A stretch of DNA of 64,000 nucleotides from Cololabis saira (taxonomy: Eukaryota > Chordata > Actinopteri > Beloniformes > Belonidae): NCBI RefSeq assembly GCF_033807715.1, contig NC_084590.1, forward strand, positions 6,252,827 through 6,316,826, written 5' to 3'. This document shows, piece by piece, positions 34,455-45,989 of the stretch (the stretch's first letter is position 1; every line of letters begins with the position of its first letter). The notes under the pieces were generated by a model. The model did not search any database, had not been told where the DNA came from, and saw only the letters and a program-made list of their open reading frames with translations. The position numbers and the translations under genes were made by a program.

Positions 34455-34975
34455 GTGCTGGAACCAGACAGGATGTCCTCGACAGAACTGGAACCTTCTC
34501 CTTCCTCAGGGTGAGGTTGAAGAGGTTCTGCAGAATCCCACGTAGCTGGTCCAAACAGGTTTTCAGGACTGTGGGGCTGACGCCATCCGGACCTGCAGTG
34601 TTGTTTCTCTTTGATCTCGCCAATGTTCTGTTCACCTGATTGGTAGAGACGGACAGGTGGGAGGGGGAGGAGCCCAGCATCTCCTGGGGGGAGGAGCCTA
34701 GCATCTGCTGGGGGAGAAAACTATAAAACAGCAGCAAGATCCATGACTAAGGTGGACGATGAGACAGTTGATGTAGGACAGGGAACCTGTGGGTCAGGGA
34801 GGATGGGAGGTCTGTTGGACGGGAGGCAGGAGAGGAGGATGCTGGGATTGTTTCTGAACGGAACCTGTTGTACAATGTGTTCAGTTCATTGGTTCTGTCC
34901 AGACCTACATCTATCTGGTTCTCCTGCTTGAAGCCTGTGGTCTTCTTCATCCCTGACCACACTTCTCTTGGCTGT
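34455..34975 (-). mobile_element. LINE polymerase N-terminal region
   Basis: On the - strand, VWSGMKKTTGFKQEN (about 34960-34915) and NELNTLYNRF precede, after a gap, VNRTLARSKRNNTAGPDGVS then LKTCLDQLRGILQNLFNLTL and VPVLSRTSCLVPAPK (about 34640-34465). TAGPDGVSP and the PVPK-like end are conserved blocks just upstream of polymerase motif A in fish CR1/L2-group LINEs. Everything after PAPK has been replaced by the 22/31-bp array. Stops upstream confirm decay. Confidence 0.8.
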
Positions 34976-35341
34976 TCTGCTTGAGTTTGTCCTCCAGTTT
35001 CCAGGATAATGATGTCTTCACTGTTCTAGTTGGATGATGATGTCCTCACTGTCCTGGTGGGATGATGATTTCCACACAGAAGTTGATATCGTTCGTCACA
35101 CTCACAGTTCCTGCATTGAAGTCGTCTCCATGTGGACAACAGAGCTCTCCCCGGTCTACAGCCTCCAAACCCCCTGCAGTTTCTTCAGTTTCCTGGGACC
35201 GCCTTGTCCCAGTCCTTATGGTCCCACCATCCAGTGTCTGGATGGTGGTTTGACCAGATGATGATCCTCCTTGCTCAGAGCAAGTTTCAGAGCAGCTGAA
35301 AGCATCTCTGACGTTTGCACAAAACAAATCCAACGTTTAAA
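34976..35341. other. Possible continuation of the LINE leader
   Basis: Sequence with GATGATGATGTCCTCACTG repeats and a - strand frame (SGQTTIQTLDGGTIR) that may be further upstream LINE sequence. I cannot confirm. Confidence 0.3.
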
Positions 35342-36012
35342 CTGTTGAAATGTTAGAAATGTGGCAGAGAGACGTGGTTGAATCACCATTGATGGCTAGA
35401 AACATATGGAGCTAGAACAGTCTCATAATTCGCAAATGCACACACCGTTTCACAAATGCACAGGACAAAATTCACAAATGCACACACCGATTCGCAAATG
35501 CACACACCGATTTGCAAATGCACACACTGTTTCACAAATGCACACAAATATAACCTGATTTACAAACGTTTTTTTGTCTGTGAGCTGCACTGGATTTGCA
35601 TGTGACTTTTGAGACTCCCCTGACGTGACTCGATCCACAAATACGTTTTTTTTAACACGGAAGGATCTGCAACCAATCAGATATCTTCCTTTGTTTCAGC
35701 CAATCATAAGAGCGCACCCCACGTGGGGGACGACTTACTCGTAAACCAATCAGATTAAAGGGGCGGATACACCTGCTGTTTGAACTGCGTTCGCTTAGAA
35801 AAGTGATTAATATTTCGAGTTGGTGGAGTAAAGATAAATAAACAGCAACAGGGGATGGAGAGGAGATCACTGCTCTACTTTTCTTGTGATCTTGGTAAAG
35901 AAAACAGCGAGATCGTAGATGGTTTTGTCGGGCCGTTCAACCAGAGCTCTGTTGAAATGTTAGAAATATGGCAGAGAGACGTGGTTGAATCACCATTGAT
36001 GGCTAGAAACAT
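35342..36012 (+). repeat. 64-bp direct repeats bracketing a MITE half-copy
   Basis: 35342-35405 and 35949-36012 are the same 64 bp (CTGTTGAAATGTTAGAAAT.. through GATGGCTAGAAACAT) with a single G/A difference. Between them lie half of palindromic MITE D (35408-35705) and about 240 bp of other sequence. The repeat is far too long for a transposon target duplication, so a local duplication or template switch involving the MITE is the likelier origin. Confidence 0.9.
35408..35705 (+). mobile_element. Palindromic MITE family D, half copy
   Basis: Shares GGAGCTAGAACAGTCTCATA.., the multiple CACAAATGCACA units, CTGTGAGCTGC, GACTCCCCTGACGTGACTCG and CAACCAATCAGATATCTTCC with 29283-29738, but the mirror-image right half is missing. 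Confidence 0.85.
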
Positions 36013-39000
36013 GCTGGACTGTCGTGTATGTAGCTTAGCAACAGCAGAAGTGATGATGTCACTCGCAGTGTGTGTAACAGCTGACAATAACACAGTTGAA
36101 GTCTCTGGGTAGATAATAAGGACATAAACTCACAGCTAATAGCTCAATATCCAGCTGCAGGGACAATGTTTCGCAGTAACGTGTCCTGGATCACGCCATC
36201 TGTTGTTGACGATCGCTGCAACTCCACCGCTCTTGCTTTTCCCTCTTCAAGTATCTGTCTTGGTCAGGGGTTCGCGCTCGTCCGTCTTATTTGACCACAC
36301 GTTAGCGATGATCACATTTGGGTGCGCTGGTGTAAACGTCCTCTTTGTTCCTGCTCCACATGACTGTGAGTTTGGTCTCCAACAGCTGCCTGTTTAGCTG
36401 AATTCATGACATCATGACCCTAAGGATGGCTATGGGCCTCTAGAGCGGTGTAGCGACATCGCGACAAAAAAACGTCTTGTTCATGCTACTTATTAACGTT
36501 CTTTTTTATTTAGTTTCATCATCTGTTTAAATTTATTTTAGGTACATTTTTCTTTCTCCTCGAAATGACTCTACATATAATAGTTGTGTATGATGACAGA
36601 CTATATAAAAGTATTTTGGTAGTAAATATCTTAGATGTTTATCCAACAGCTTAATCAATTAATCTTCATCACTGAACGTCTCAGTTTCACAAAGACCACG
36701 TTCTGGCTCGAGGTCAACATGTGCTTTGCAGAAATTAGCCAAACCCTGTTTGGCAGATGAAGTGATTACATTTGATTAGAAAACTATCCATATCAGTGTT
36801 TTGATGTTGTACTTTTGTCTTCGCTCTCAGTTCTCTCTTCTTTAAGTGCTCTACTACAAGGAAAAGTCATACCAAAGATGCTCGTCTTCACTGAGACGGT
36901 GAACTGTCCTCGAATGCCCAGTGCCTCTCTTCTCTTTTTCCCATGATCCGTAGTGTTAGCATGAAGTTAAAAGAACTTAACTGTCCGACAGCCCCGCATC
37001 AAGGTCTGGCACACACGGATTAACCCAGTTCCAGTGGTCAGCATGTTGGATCTGTCTGAAGAACCAAAAAAAAAGCACTCTTAAACTATGGGTACATTTT
37101 TCAGCAGAAACAGCAATGTTCCTGCAGTGTCAGGGTGGCGTATAACAGCAGCACATGTGGGGACAAACCAAAGACTGGAAAACAGAATGTTGGGCAACGT
37201 GTGATGCAGCTGACATGTTGTTGCCAGATTCTGTACCCCAAGGCACCTTCAGAGGTTTGTAGAGCCTTCACATCAACGGTTCAGAGCGGTTTCAGTGGCA
37301 TGCAACACCACAAAACAATGCTACCACAGGCCACATGAAACATAACCCTGAATAAACTCAACCCATCCCAGAGAGGGATATGTGGAAAGAAAGGGGTCAT
37401 CTTTACCTAACCCAAGTTACTGTAGTCTAGCGTCTGAACTTGAACAAGTTGTTTTAGCGGTTAACCCTTCCCTAGTTTCATTGCCAAGCGTAATGACACA
37501 GAGCAAGATTGATGACATTACAACGCGAGACATGTGGAGATTATACATGTTCACAGAAACAAGTACCACGATCGTACTAACGAATCAGAGAGGTTTGAGG
37601 TTCATGGTTTGAAATAAACAAAAAAAACGGTGCCTTTTACAATTACTTTGATTTATTCAATTCAGCACAAACACAAGTATTTATTGGGACACAACCATCT
37701 TTTGCAGTTAAATCATATGAAATGTTTAGAAAAGGGACAATTTTAAAAAACAACAGCCCCACTTCTATCATTAGATGGTAATGAGCGTAAACGTTCCTTG
37801 GAGACCAAACTGGCTGAATTGAAGCCGTTTTGAGTTGGGACAGAGTCCAGAGTTTTCTGCACGATGACCGGTAACGTTAGCCCGGAAGGCAGCCAACCAC
37901 AGTCAAAATAAAATGCTAGTTCAAGCCTCTGACAAGACTCAAATGTAATTTAGCTTCAGTGACATTGAGGATGTGGGGAAGCCTTAATTTCACCTGAAGA
38001 GTCCTGTAAGAGGTTCTAACACGTCCTCTTGACCCTGACAAGGAACAGGCGGGTGTAGGTGATGGATGAATAGATGGAGCAGAGCCCAGCAACCTTCCTC
38101 AGGTTGTGTCCGTTGATAGCGGTGTGTGTAACGTTGGTGGTCTCTTGCTTCAGATCAACATGAAGGTGACTCAGTAGCCCCTTTTACATTGCCATGTGCC
38201 CCGTGTTCTTTATCCGAATTTAGCGTTTCCTTTGTTTACATTAACTGACGCGGGGTTGGGTGTCAAGCTCGCCCCGTCAACTCGACACCCAAACTCTGAG
38301 GGTACACTCGATCGCGAGTCAGGTCTGATGTGAGCAGAGTAAAGTGGGGTGGCAGGGCCTGGGTGGGACTGACTGATAACCAGACAAGAACAAGGCTAGA
38401 CCCTCATCCTCAGAGCCAAGGACGCAACAAATATACTACTGCAGCTGGTCATTAAAATGAGAAACCACGGCTTTGCGAGAACCAGAACTCATGTCATCAA
38501 CAACCTTAGGAGCCATGTCTACCGTGGGAGAAGCAGGGAAACCTCTCAAACATGCAGGACTCTTGAGGACCTGGGTTGGTCTCGACACACCACAAAAGGC
38601 TGAAGAAGAAAAGGATACAATGCTGGACTGGCCTCCCTGCAGCCCTGACCTGTCTGCTTGAGCAACTTTGAAGTAATGAATTTGACGATGATCCCGCACT
38701 GCTGTACTTTTTGAGTTTTAAAGAAGAACGGGCCAAATCATGAAACGCTTAATCACTTGGAATGACGCCAGAATGCCTTTCAAGCGCCGTCAGGAGGATT
38801 GGCAATATTACAGAGTGGTAACAGTCTGTCTGGACTTGCTTTTTGGAGTATTGCAGGGATGAACGGTAACATAGGAACTGAAAAACATGGAGGTGAAACT
38901 AACCTGAGTTGGTAGAGTCTGCATTTTCAGTCCAAGTAATTGTAAGAATCTTTTCTTTTCTCTGCATTTTCACCAGCATTTCCTAATCTGATTGGAATGA

Positions 39001-40879
39001 TGTTTTAGAGCGATATAAGATGAATTAGATGTTCTGTAAATGAACCGATGTAAAAATCATTCCAGTGAGACAGTGGCCGAACATTCGCACAACGATGCAC
39101 CAAAGTTATAGCTGTGCTCATGACTCATCTTGCAGCTGCTCGGAGGCTCGTGCACCTGTGTCGCACAGCTGGAAGTGGCCTTGTGGCACCAAGAGCAGAA
39201 AGAAAACACATGTTTTCTGCAGGAGACTCTGGTCTACAGGGGGAGTCCCTGGTCCGCCCAATGGCTGACAGGTCTAGAGAATTAGGTGGGACGTCCACAC
39301 CTGGGAACAGCTGTCTGTGAATCATCCTTCTCACTGTGGAACGTTGAACGCTCGGTGATGGTGTCGTCACCATTCGTTATAACCTGTGCGTAACTGATGT
39401 GTAGCAACATTTGTTTCTCCACAACCATTGTTGATGTCTTCCCCCCTTTGCATTGGGTTAACACACCAGCAAACTGCTCAAATGCCTGGTTTTTCTCGAG
39501 GTTTGCACACCTGCTGATGGTCAGCTCATCAAAGGAACCTGGCTGCCACACTCTTGAAGCAGGACCTCATGAATTATATTCACATATATTTGCTTTTCAA
39601 TAATAATATATTTTTAAAAAGCACCTTTTCTTTTACTTTTCCTCAAATTAGAGTTGGCATGTTATTTCTGGGGCCAGCTATTGCTTATGCACAAATACCC
39701 AGAGTTCCTCCAGCATGATGTTAGCTCGTGGCAAGTGCCTTTTTACCAAACGCTGCGGCGTTCCATACCAGAGAACACCAAAACATCAGGGAAGGAACCC
39801 TTCGCCACATAGCCGGGTCACCGAGCACGGCGGTCTGGGCATGTCTGCCAAGCAGGCGGCGGGTCTGGTACTACATCTGGGCTATGTCGTGAGTTGAATT
39901 TCTGAAAACAGGGTCCCCCGTGGGGGGCAAGGGTCTTGGGTCCCGCCACTGAAACAGAAGCCTCTGTATGAGCGGCGTATTGATTCACATGGCACCTGCT
40001 GGCGTAATGGTGCAGAGGTTACGTGCCGGCACCGCCATGTGTTCATTCTGAGACGAGACAGCAGGACCGGCAGCGCCCGCCCCTGCTCATGGGCTCGGGA
40101 TGTCCGCAGACACATTTCTATCAGGACCCGGTTTCATGTAGAGCTGGAAGGCGCATGGCACATGGCGACACGGTCTGCATCTGCGCCCTGGTAAACTGGA
40201 GCCAGGTCCCGGAATGGCGTCCTCTCTATTTGCAGCTGAGGCTAACTAAAGATTGGTATTTGTTTTTGGTGCAGGGAAGCTTTCCAGGAAATGTGAGCGT
40301 GAGTGTGCACGCTGTTGCCAGTGCCTCCACGAGTGTTAGCGTGCAGCCCGGACAAACCGCCTCTGGCTGAGCGTAGCGTTCCAGGGTACGAGGGCATCTA
40401 CGCGAGGTGTACCTGGAGTCCTCCGCCCCCCTTGTTGTTTGACTGGGAAGTGTGGAAAAAGAGGAAGAAGAGCGCGGCGGTAGGAGGAGGGGAGCGGGAG
40501 GAGGAGGGGAGAGAAAGGGGAGAGGTTCAGGGGTGACAGGAGGACGGCTTCATGGCTGCATTTTCCCTTCGCTGTGAATTTTCAGCACTCCCCTTTTGTG
40601 GTCTCTGCTTTGCCTCATTCAGCATAGCGAGAGAGCAAAGAAACAGGAGACTTGTACAGTTCAACACTGAAAAGAGAGAAAAATCCAGCCATCCTTTTCT
40701 TTTTTCAGGGTGGGATCTTGGCTGCGTTACAAACAGATGTTGCTTGTCATTTGCTGGTGGAGCAGGGAGGCAGCTGAAGAGTTAACCAGCACAGAGATGA
40801 TTGTATCTCGCCGGCGTTTTTTTAGTTTCTGCCGGCAAATACATTTTTAAAACATCTTTTTTTACAGTCATCCCCTCCA
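36013..40879. other. Unique non-coding sequence upstream of the miRNA locus
   Basis: About 4.9 kb without recognised genes. At 38622-38655 the + strand reads MLDWPPCSPDLSA, like the WPxxSPDLxP box of Tc1/mariner transposases, but no flanking transposase is legible. 39050-39600 has a - strand frame (FDELTISRCANLEKNQAFEQ) I do not recognise. Confidence 0.4.
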
Positions 40880-41320
40880 GCGTTCCTCCTCCCTGTAGCG
40901 CACTTATCTTACTGTAGTTGCATGTTTGAACCCTCTTCTTTTCTCTGATTTTTTGGGGGTTTTTTGTCCTTGTGGACGGGCCGTAGTGGACATGCGGGTA
41001 CGCCTCCCGCCAAACCCGCCGAGACCCGCCGAGACGGCCGAGGCCTCGCAGAGCAGGGTGGCTGACACGGGAAGCGGGTAAGTCCTCCGAGCCTCCCGCC
41101 GCGCGCCCGCCATAGCCGTGACGGCGTTTCTTCGCCGCTTTTGCTGAATTCGTCGTACTCAGCCGGGCCTGAACTACCTGTTGGGGTTGTGAGTTTACTC
41201 TGAAGTGGTGGTGACACGGCTCTTCCTCCACCCCCGGTGACCCCTCCCTCCTCCCGCCGCACGCACGCCGGCTCTGTTGCCGGGTAGATTGTGAACGGTG
41301 CACCTCGGCGCCGAATAATG
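40880..41320 (+). promoter_or_regulatory. CpG-dense block, candidate promoter and first exon of the miRNA host transcript
   Basis: From about 40960 to 41310 CpG dinucleotides are frequent (CCCGCCGAGA repeats, CCGCGCGCCCGCC) in a window that is otherwise CpG-poor. A perfect vertebrate 5' splice-site match, CGG then GTAAGT, starts at 41078 on the + strand. This lies 1.8 kb upstream of miR-100 and in the right orientation for a spliced non-coding host gene. That vertebrate CpG islands mark promoters is established; the assignment to this transcript is inference. No TATA box is evident. The + strand frames here are short and low-complexity, so I do not propose a protein. Confidence 0.45.
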
Positions 41321-41339
41321 CAGGTGGTGGCCTTTAGCT

Positions 41340-41343
41340 GCTC

Positions 41344-41395
<52 letters not shown>

Positions 41396-41409
41396 CTACA
41401 CACACACGT
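41340..41409 (+). repeat. (CT)n(CA)n microsatellite
   Basis: CT run 41340-41358 followed by CA repeats to about 41409 with single interruptions. It lies within the putative first intron of the host transcript. Confidence 0.95.
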
Positions 41410-42867
41410 GCTGCTGCACCGGTGGCAGTGCTGGCCGGCCCCCTGGACCCCCTCTTTTGTTCGACCGAGCTTAAGGTATCTTTCAGCCGGCCAGCAAAGA
41501 CCCACTGACATAGTTTAGGCAACTTGGCAACAGCTTCAAAGTTGGACGTCTCATTTAAATTCAGGCGGAGAGAAGACGAGGGGGAAGAGGAGGAGGAGGC
41601 GGAGGTAAAAAACTGCACATGGAGTCAAAAGTTGAAATCGCTCTCTTTCTTTAGTTCAATAACAACCGCTGTGTAACGACTCCGTTGGCATTAAAGATGA
41701 GCCAGAATTCATTTTTGTGTGACTTTGAAATTTATTCAGAAGCAAAACAATAAAAATATTAATTCATGGAAATTGCTTTTCCATTACAACATTTCTCATC
41801 TGGCTGTTTTCAGACTTCAGTATTGTAGTTTTGTGTAAAGTTACGCCGTTGTGGTTAATTATTTTACATTATCAAGGGGTTCATTGGCCCTTTAAAAAGA
41901 AAAAAAAAACCCTCCCCAAAAATGTATTCTCAAAGACCATGGCTTATGTCTTTCTCTGTTGGCATTGTGTTATGAATCAATTACTTGTTTTTACGCTTTA
42001 AAAATATTGGATTAAAAGGAGGGTACAAACAGTTTTATGAGCATTTAAATCCTTCTTTTTTTAAAGGAACAAAAAGGAAATACAGTGATAATATTTGAGA
42101 CGCACCAGTTAATTAATTATTGGTTCATTCTTTTATTTTGGGCATGAAAAAACCCAGACTATAGTCTTTATTTGTGATAAATCAACACGACTCAGCAAAA
42201 GTCAGTAGTTAGTGTCTCTTCTGAATCCAGGACAATTCAGCTGCTTTTAAGGTTTCCGTCCCGCACGGATGTTTACAGCCTATATATTCTGGTCTGTACG
42301 TGGCCACTGGAAAATAAATAAATGAAACCTTCAAATCGTATTTTGTAATTTAAAAAAAAGTCACACGAAAACAACAAGAATAAGTTAGAGAAGATGTGAT
42401 TTTTCCTCCGTTAAAAGTCAGAGCTTGAAGCGGCGGTCTCACAGGGACACATCGCCTTATTTTCAACTTTTCTTTTCTTTTATTCCTCTCGTCCCCGTTT
42501 CAGCCGCACGCCTTTAAAATACCACGGGAATTTTCCCAGCTATCACTCGCCGGAGCAACTTTCTTGGATGGAGAGCCGGAGCGGGGAGAAAAAGAAAAAC
42601 CCCCGGCTGTGCCTGGGAGATCAAAGCCAGACCAGACCCACCGTACTCCCAGAACCTCTGGTTACAGTCAGCCACCGGCGCGTCTCTGGTGAGCACTTTT
42701 CACATGTTCAGGAGAGTGTTTTCATTTGTTTGACCGGACAACAGAAACGCTGCCAGGTTCCCAGCTGCTGGTTCTGAGTGGAGCGTTAAATCGCACAAGG
42801 ACAGGGCTCAGAAAGTAGGGAGGTTTTAGCACGTTCCTTACGTGCCGTTGTGCTGCTGGACTCACGC
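41410..42867. other. Intron-like sequence between the CpG block and miR-100
   Basis: AT-rich from 41640 to 42470, then CpG-richer near 42480-42780. A + strand ATG at 42568 opens a 69-codon frame starting MESRSGEKKKNPRL, with a donor-like GTGAGC at 42689. I do not recognise it and treat it as part of non-coding host RNA. Confidence 0.4.
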
Positions 42868-42950
42868 GCTCGCAGCCCCGAACCCGTAGATCCGAACTTG
42901 TGTTAACTGGCACCACAAGCTTGCATCTACAGGTCTGCGTCTGTGCAGCT
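42868..42950 (+). ncRNA. mir100: microRNA precursor miR-100
   Basis: All 22 nt of vertebrate miR-100-5p are present at 42881-42902 (begins AACCCGTAGA, ends CTTGTG). The opposite arm at 42916-42937 starts CAAGCTTG and differs from the mammalian 3p strand, as I remember it, at three positions. The arms fold back with GTAGAT/ATCTAC and CTTGTG/CACAAG stems and a short loop near 42903-42913. miR-100 belongs to the miR-99/100 (miR-10 superfamily) group. miR-99a differs from it by one internal base, and this copy has the miR-100 base (GAACTTG, not GATCTTG). It is first in a + strand cluster with let-7a 2.5 kb and miR-125b 10.9 kb downstream. The mature strand acts in Argonaute as a post-transcriptional repressor. 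Exact precursor ends are inferred from the fold. Confidence 0.97.
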
Positions 42951-43660
42951 CTACGACGGCGAGCAGCCATCCACAGCTGGGCCCGCTCGCTAGCGCTTGC
43001 CGGCGCCCGCCGGCTCTGTTAACCGTTTCTGTGTCACGGTCCCCGCCACTCATCCAGCCCCGGACAGCTTTTCTTACTTAACCACTGCCGGCATACTTCT
43101 GGAAAGCATTTTCTGGCACTTTCCAAATGTTTTCGTCTCCACAAAAGGATCAGAGCTGGAAGGGGTTAAGAGAGCACCATCGAAGCCTGAGTTCAGGTTT
43201 TTAAAAATGAGTGTACAGCTCTCTGTTTGTCGGCAGAAAAGGCCCAAAAGGTTCCTCCGTGCGCTGCAGACAGAAGACATTGGCCCGATTAGAAATTACT
43301 GCAATCCATTTTTATCTCAAAAAACTGCCATGGACAAGCGGCTGACTTTACTTCCCCGTACCCTCCTGAACTCATATTACACGTTAGCATTCATCTGGCA
43401 ACACAAATGAGCCACCTTCTGACTGAAAAAGAGCCACATTTAGTCAATATTAAAACGCTTTTCATTCCGTGTGAATGTGAGCTGATCGCTTGTGTTTCTA
43501 CTGATCCTTGTGCTAGTTTGTGTTGTCCTTTTTTGTCGGGTGTTGGGTAAACATGTTTTATCAGTGATTTCAGACACAGCTGCTGCGTATATGCAACAAT
43601 GCCTCCAACTGTTGGACGCAGAAAAAGCTTTTATGCATATTTTGATGTTTAAACTGTTTA
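42951..43660. other. Sequence between miR-100 and the L2 tail
   Basis: GC-rich to about 43080, then unique; a 137-codon + frame at 42997-43410 has no known motif. Confidence 0.4.
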
Positions 43661-43663
43661 AAA

Positions 43664-43978
43664 TCCCGCTGCTGCTTCCACCTGCCTGCATGGATGTCTG
43701 CTGTGTGCTGCTGACGTCCCCGACCCCCCAGTCTGGCCTTCGGCAGGAGGGTCCCCCCTTATGATCCAGGTCCTGGTCCAGGTTTCTTCCCTCCTAAAGG
43801 GGAGTTTTTCTTGCCACTGTTTGGCTTAAGGTTTTTCTCCCACTAGGGGAGTTTTTACCTGTCATTGTTTATATAATAATTGCTCGGGGGTTTATGTTCT
43901 GCTCTCTGGAAAGATCCTAGAGACAACTTTTGTTGTATTAGACGCTATACAAATAAAATTGAATTGAACTGAATTAAA
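43664..43978 (+). mobile_element. L2-type 3'-tail repeat, copy 2
   Basis: Starts CCCGCTGCTGCTTCCACCTG, contains CCCAGTCTGGCCTTCGGCAG, GGTTTCTTCCCTCCTAAAGG and CCCACTAGGGGAGTTTTTAC, and ends AATAAAATTGAATTG. 5'-truncated. Same strand as the miRNAs, 1.4 kb upstream of let-7a. Confidence 0.85.
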
Positions 43979-45365
43979 CTAAAGCTGAACGCTGTGAGTA
44001 GCGGTATTTAGCAGGTTTATTTCTTTATTATTGTTTTTATTCTATCAATCAAGCAGATTAAAAACATGTATTAACAGCAACGTTAAAAAATTCCATTAAA
44101 GAATGTTTTGTTGCAGATGAAATACATCTAAATTTAAAATGTGAATGAAACCGTTTTTGCTATGTAACTTTAAGGAGTTTTTTGTTGTTATTTTTGTCTA
44201 ACTAAATGTAAGAGTCGTGAATCCAGAAATTTGCTGGGCAGGACCTAAACTAAGAAATCAGATTCTGTTGGCCGGCCCAGCTGAAGCAGCTCGGGAACAT
44301 CCATGTGACGCTGTAATCTCAGATAAGCAATAGTTACGCAGACGTCAGCGAGACACGAAACGCATAATTGAAACATTTCCCAGTTTGCCCGGGAAACTTC
44401 TGGATTTGCAAACAAAACTTTTAAGTTAACATGAAATTTTCTGGACCTGAAAAATTTAAGTTTTTAGCTCTGCAGTCCAAGACTTTGGATTTAGCGTGTT
44501 AAACGTTTGGAGTTGCAGAACATTGCTTACAGCTGCATGCAAACATTTTCTTTTAAGATTTGGTTAAAAAAAAAAACATTTAGATTTGTGAAGGTAGCGG
44601 TAAACGTTTTTAACTTTTTAGCTTTTGGATCCAGAAACAAAACTTTTAGATTTCAAGAAAAGCTTTTGAAAAGTTAAGCAAAAGTTAACCTTTAGCACAC
44701 AAACGTCTGGATAAACAGACAACGCTTATAAATGCTTAGCCAGCATTTTTACATGTAAATTAATAAATAAACTTTTTCAATTTACATGCAGAGCTTTGGG
44801 TCCAATGCTTTTAAGGTAGCGTGCAAAACTTGCAATTGTGTCCAGATTTGGAGGCAAAGATTTTAAGCTTCTTTAGGTAAATGTTGGATTTGCAAAGAAA
44901 AAAATGTTTTAAGTCAGCTTGTGCAGTTTTTAGGTTACGCAGAAGTTTGGATCAGTAACTAAACTCTTGGATTTTTTTCCCTTTTTTTCCCCTTTCCTCA
45001 CGTCCACCTTTTTGATTGAAAAGCTTCTTCATTCCACTTCGTTATTAAATAAATTAATGTTACTGGGAGTCAACATTTGTGGGACGTGGGACGGGCGTTG
45101 GATGCCGTTGGTTGGCAGGGGGTTCGCCTGTGTGTTTGTGGGTCGGAGGGAAGAAAAACGGCTTGGACGATGACGTGTTACTGCTGCTGTGTGTACGGAG
45201 ACGGTATCCAAGAGCTGCGCTGCAGACACAGATTGGAAAGAATGATGTCACAAAAAAAGACTTTCACATTTAGCATCTCAGATGTTTTTAGACCGCGAGC
45301 AGCTTCCATTTCCAGCTGAACCGTGAAGCAGTGTCCAGGTCAGCCGGGGTCCAGGTCTGCTTGCT
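43979..45365. other. AT-rich region with cryptic repeats, upstream of let-7a
   Basis: From about 44390 to 44970 a loose motif of the form TTTGGATYYR..AAACTTTTA recurs roughly every 60-100 bp without forming a clean tandem array, suggesting an old degraded minisatellite. 45080-45260 is GC-richer. No coding sequence recognised. Confidence 0.45.
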
Positions 45366-45448
45366 CCCGGGGTGAGGTAGTAGGTTGTATAGTTGAGAAT
45401 TACAACGCAGGAGATAACTGTACAGCCTCCTAGCTTTCCCTGAGGTTA
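45366..45448 (+). ncRNA. let7a: microRNA precursor let-7a (let-7a-2 type)
   Basis: The full 22-nt let-7a-5p sequence is at 45373-45394 (begins TGAGGTAGTA, ends TATAGTT). The 3p arm at 45418-45439 (begins CTGTACAGCC, ends CTTTCC) is identical to my memory of the 3p strand of mammalian let-7a-2. That distinguishes it from other let-7a loci, whose 3p arms start CTATACA. The loop (GAGAATTACAACGCAGGAGATAA region) also resembles let-7a-2. let-7 represses growth and pluripotency genes such as lin-28 and ras in animals, and in vertebrates LIN28 binds the loop and GGAG-type motif to block processing. Here the loop carries GGAGAT at 45410-45415, so LIN28 control is plausible. It lies between two same-strand copies of an L2-type tail repeat (43664-43978 and 45990-46326). 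Confidence 0.98.
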
Positions 45449-45989
45449 GCACCCTCACAGCTGGATCCATGAAGGCTGCTGCTGTTGTGTAGCCGCCTGG
45501 CAAACAGAGATAATGTACGAGTTCAGGAACGTCCAGAACATCCGGGCTCTTCACTGATGGAGCGGCACGCTACCGCGGTAGTGCACAATGTCTGTGTGTA
45601 TTGGTTCATGTGTAGGCTGTTATTGATCATTTATGTGAGAGGTAAATATCTAAACATTGCCGTTATGATGTCATTTTTATATCATTACTATCATTATTGC
45701 AGCTGCAGCTGTTTTATGAACAGCCTGCAAGCTTAGTATTACTTAAATAATTTGGCCCGTGAAATTTCAGAAAATTGTTTCACAATTTCTTTTTGCCAAA
45801 AACCCCAAACCTGCAGATTACATCCATGAACACAGCAAGACTGTGAAGGTGTTTCTGAAGCTGGTCGTGGGTGGCTTGTAGCTTGCATTACGGAGCACAA
45901 GTCTTTCCCTGACCCCTTCCCTTCAACCCTTCCCCGACCCTGCACCCCAACCTGGGACTTGCTGATTGGGCCGGAGCTTCGGGAGCTGC

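Noticed and set aside
33721..34737. Longest open frame (338 codons, - strand)
   Set aside because: About two thirds is a translated 22/31-bp minisatellite; the rest is a LINE polymerase remnant.
35855..36112. 85-codon + strand frame MERRSLLYFSCDLG..
   Set aside because: It overlaps the 64-bp duplication and shows no recognisable domain; may be a fragment of an unknown transposon.
38473..38661. Possible Tc1 transposase box (WPPCSPDLSA)
   Set aside because: Only 10 residues match; no helix-turn-helix, DDE neighbours or TIRs could be read nearby.
42568..42777. + strand frame starting MESRSGEKKK with a donor-like GTGAGC at 42689, possible first coding exon
   Set aside because: No recognisable protein, located in a non-coding miRNA host region just before miR-100, and the frame carries on past the donor; better read as host RNA.
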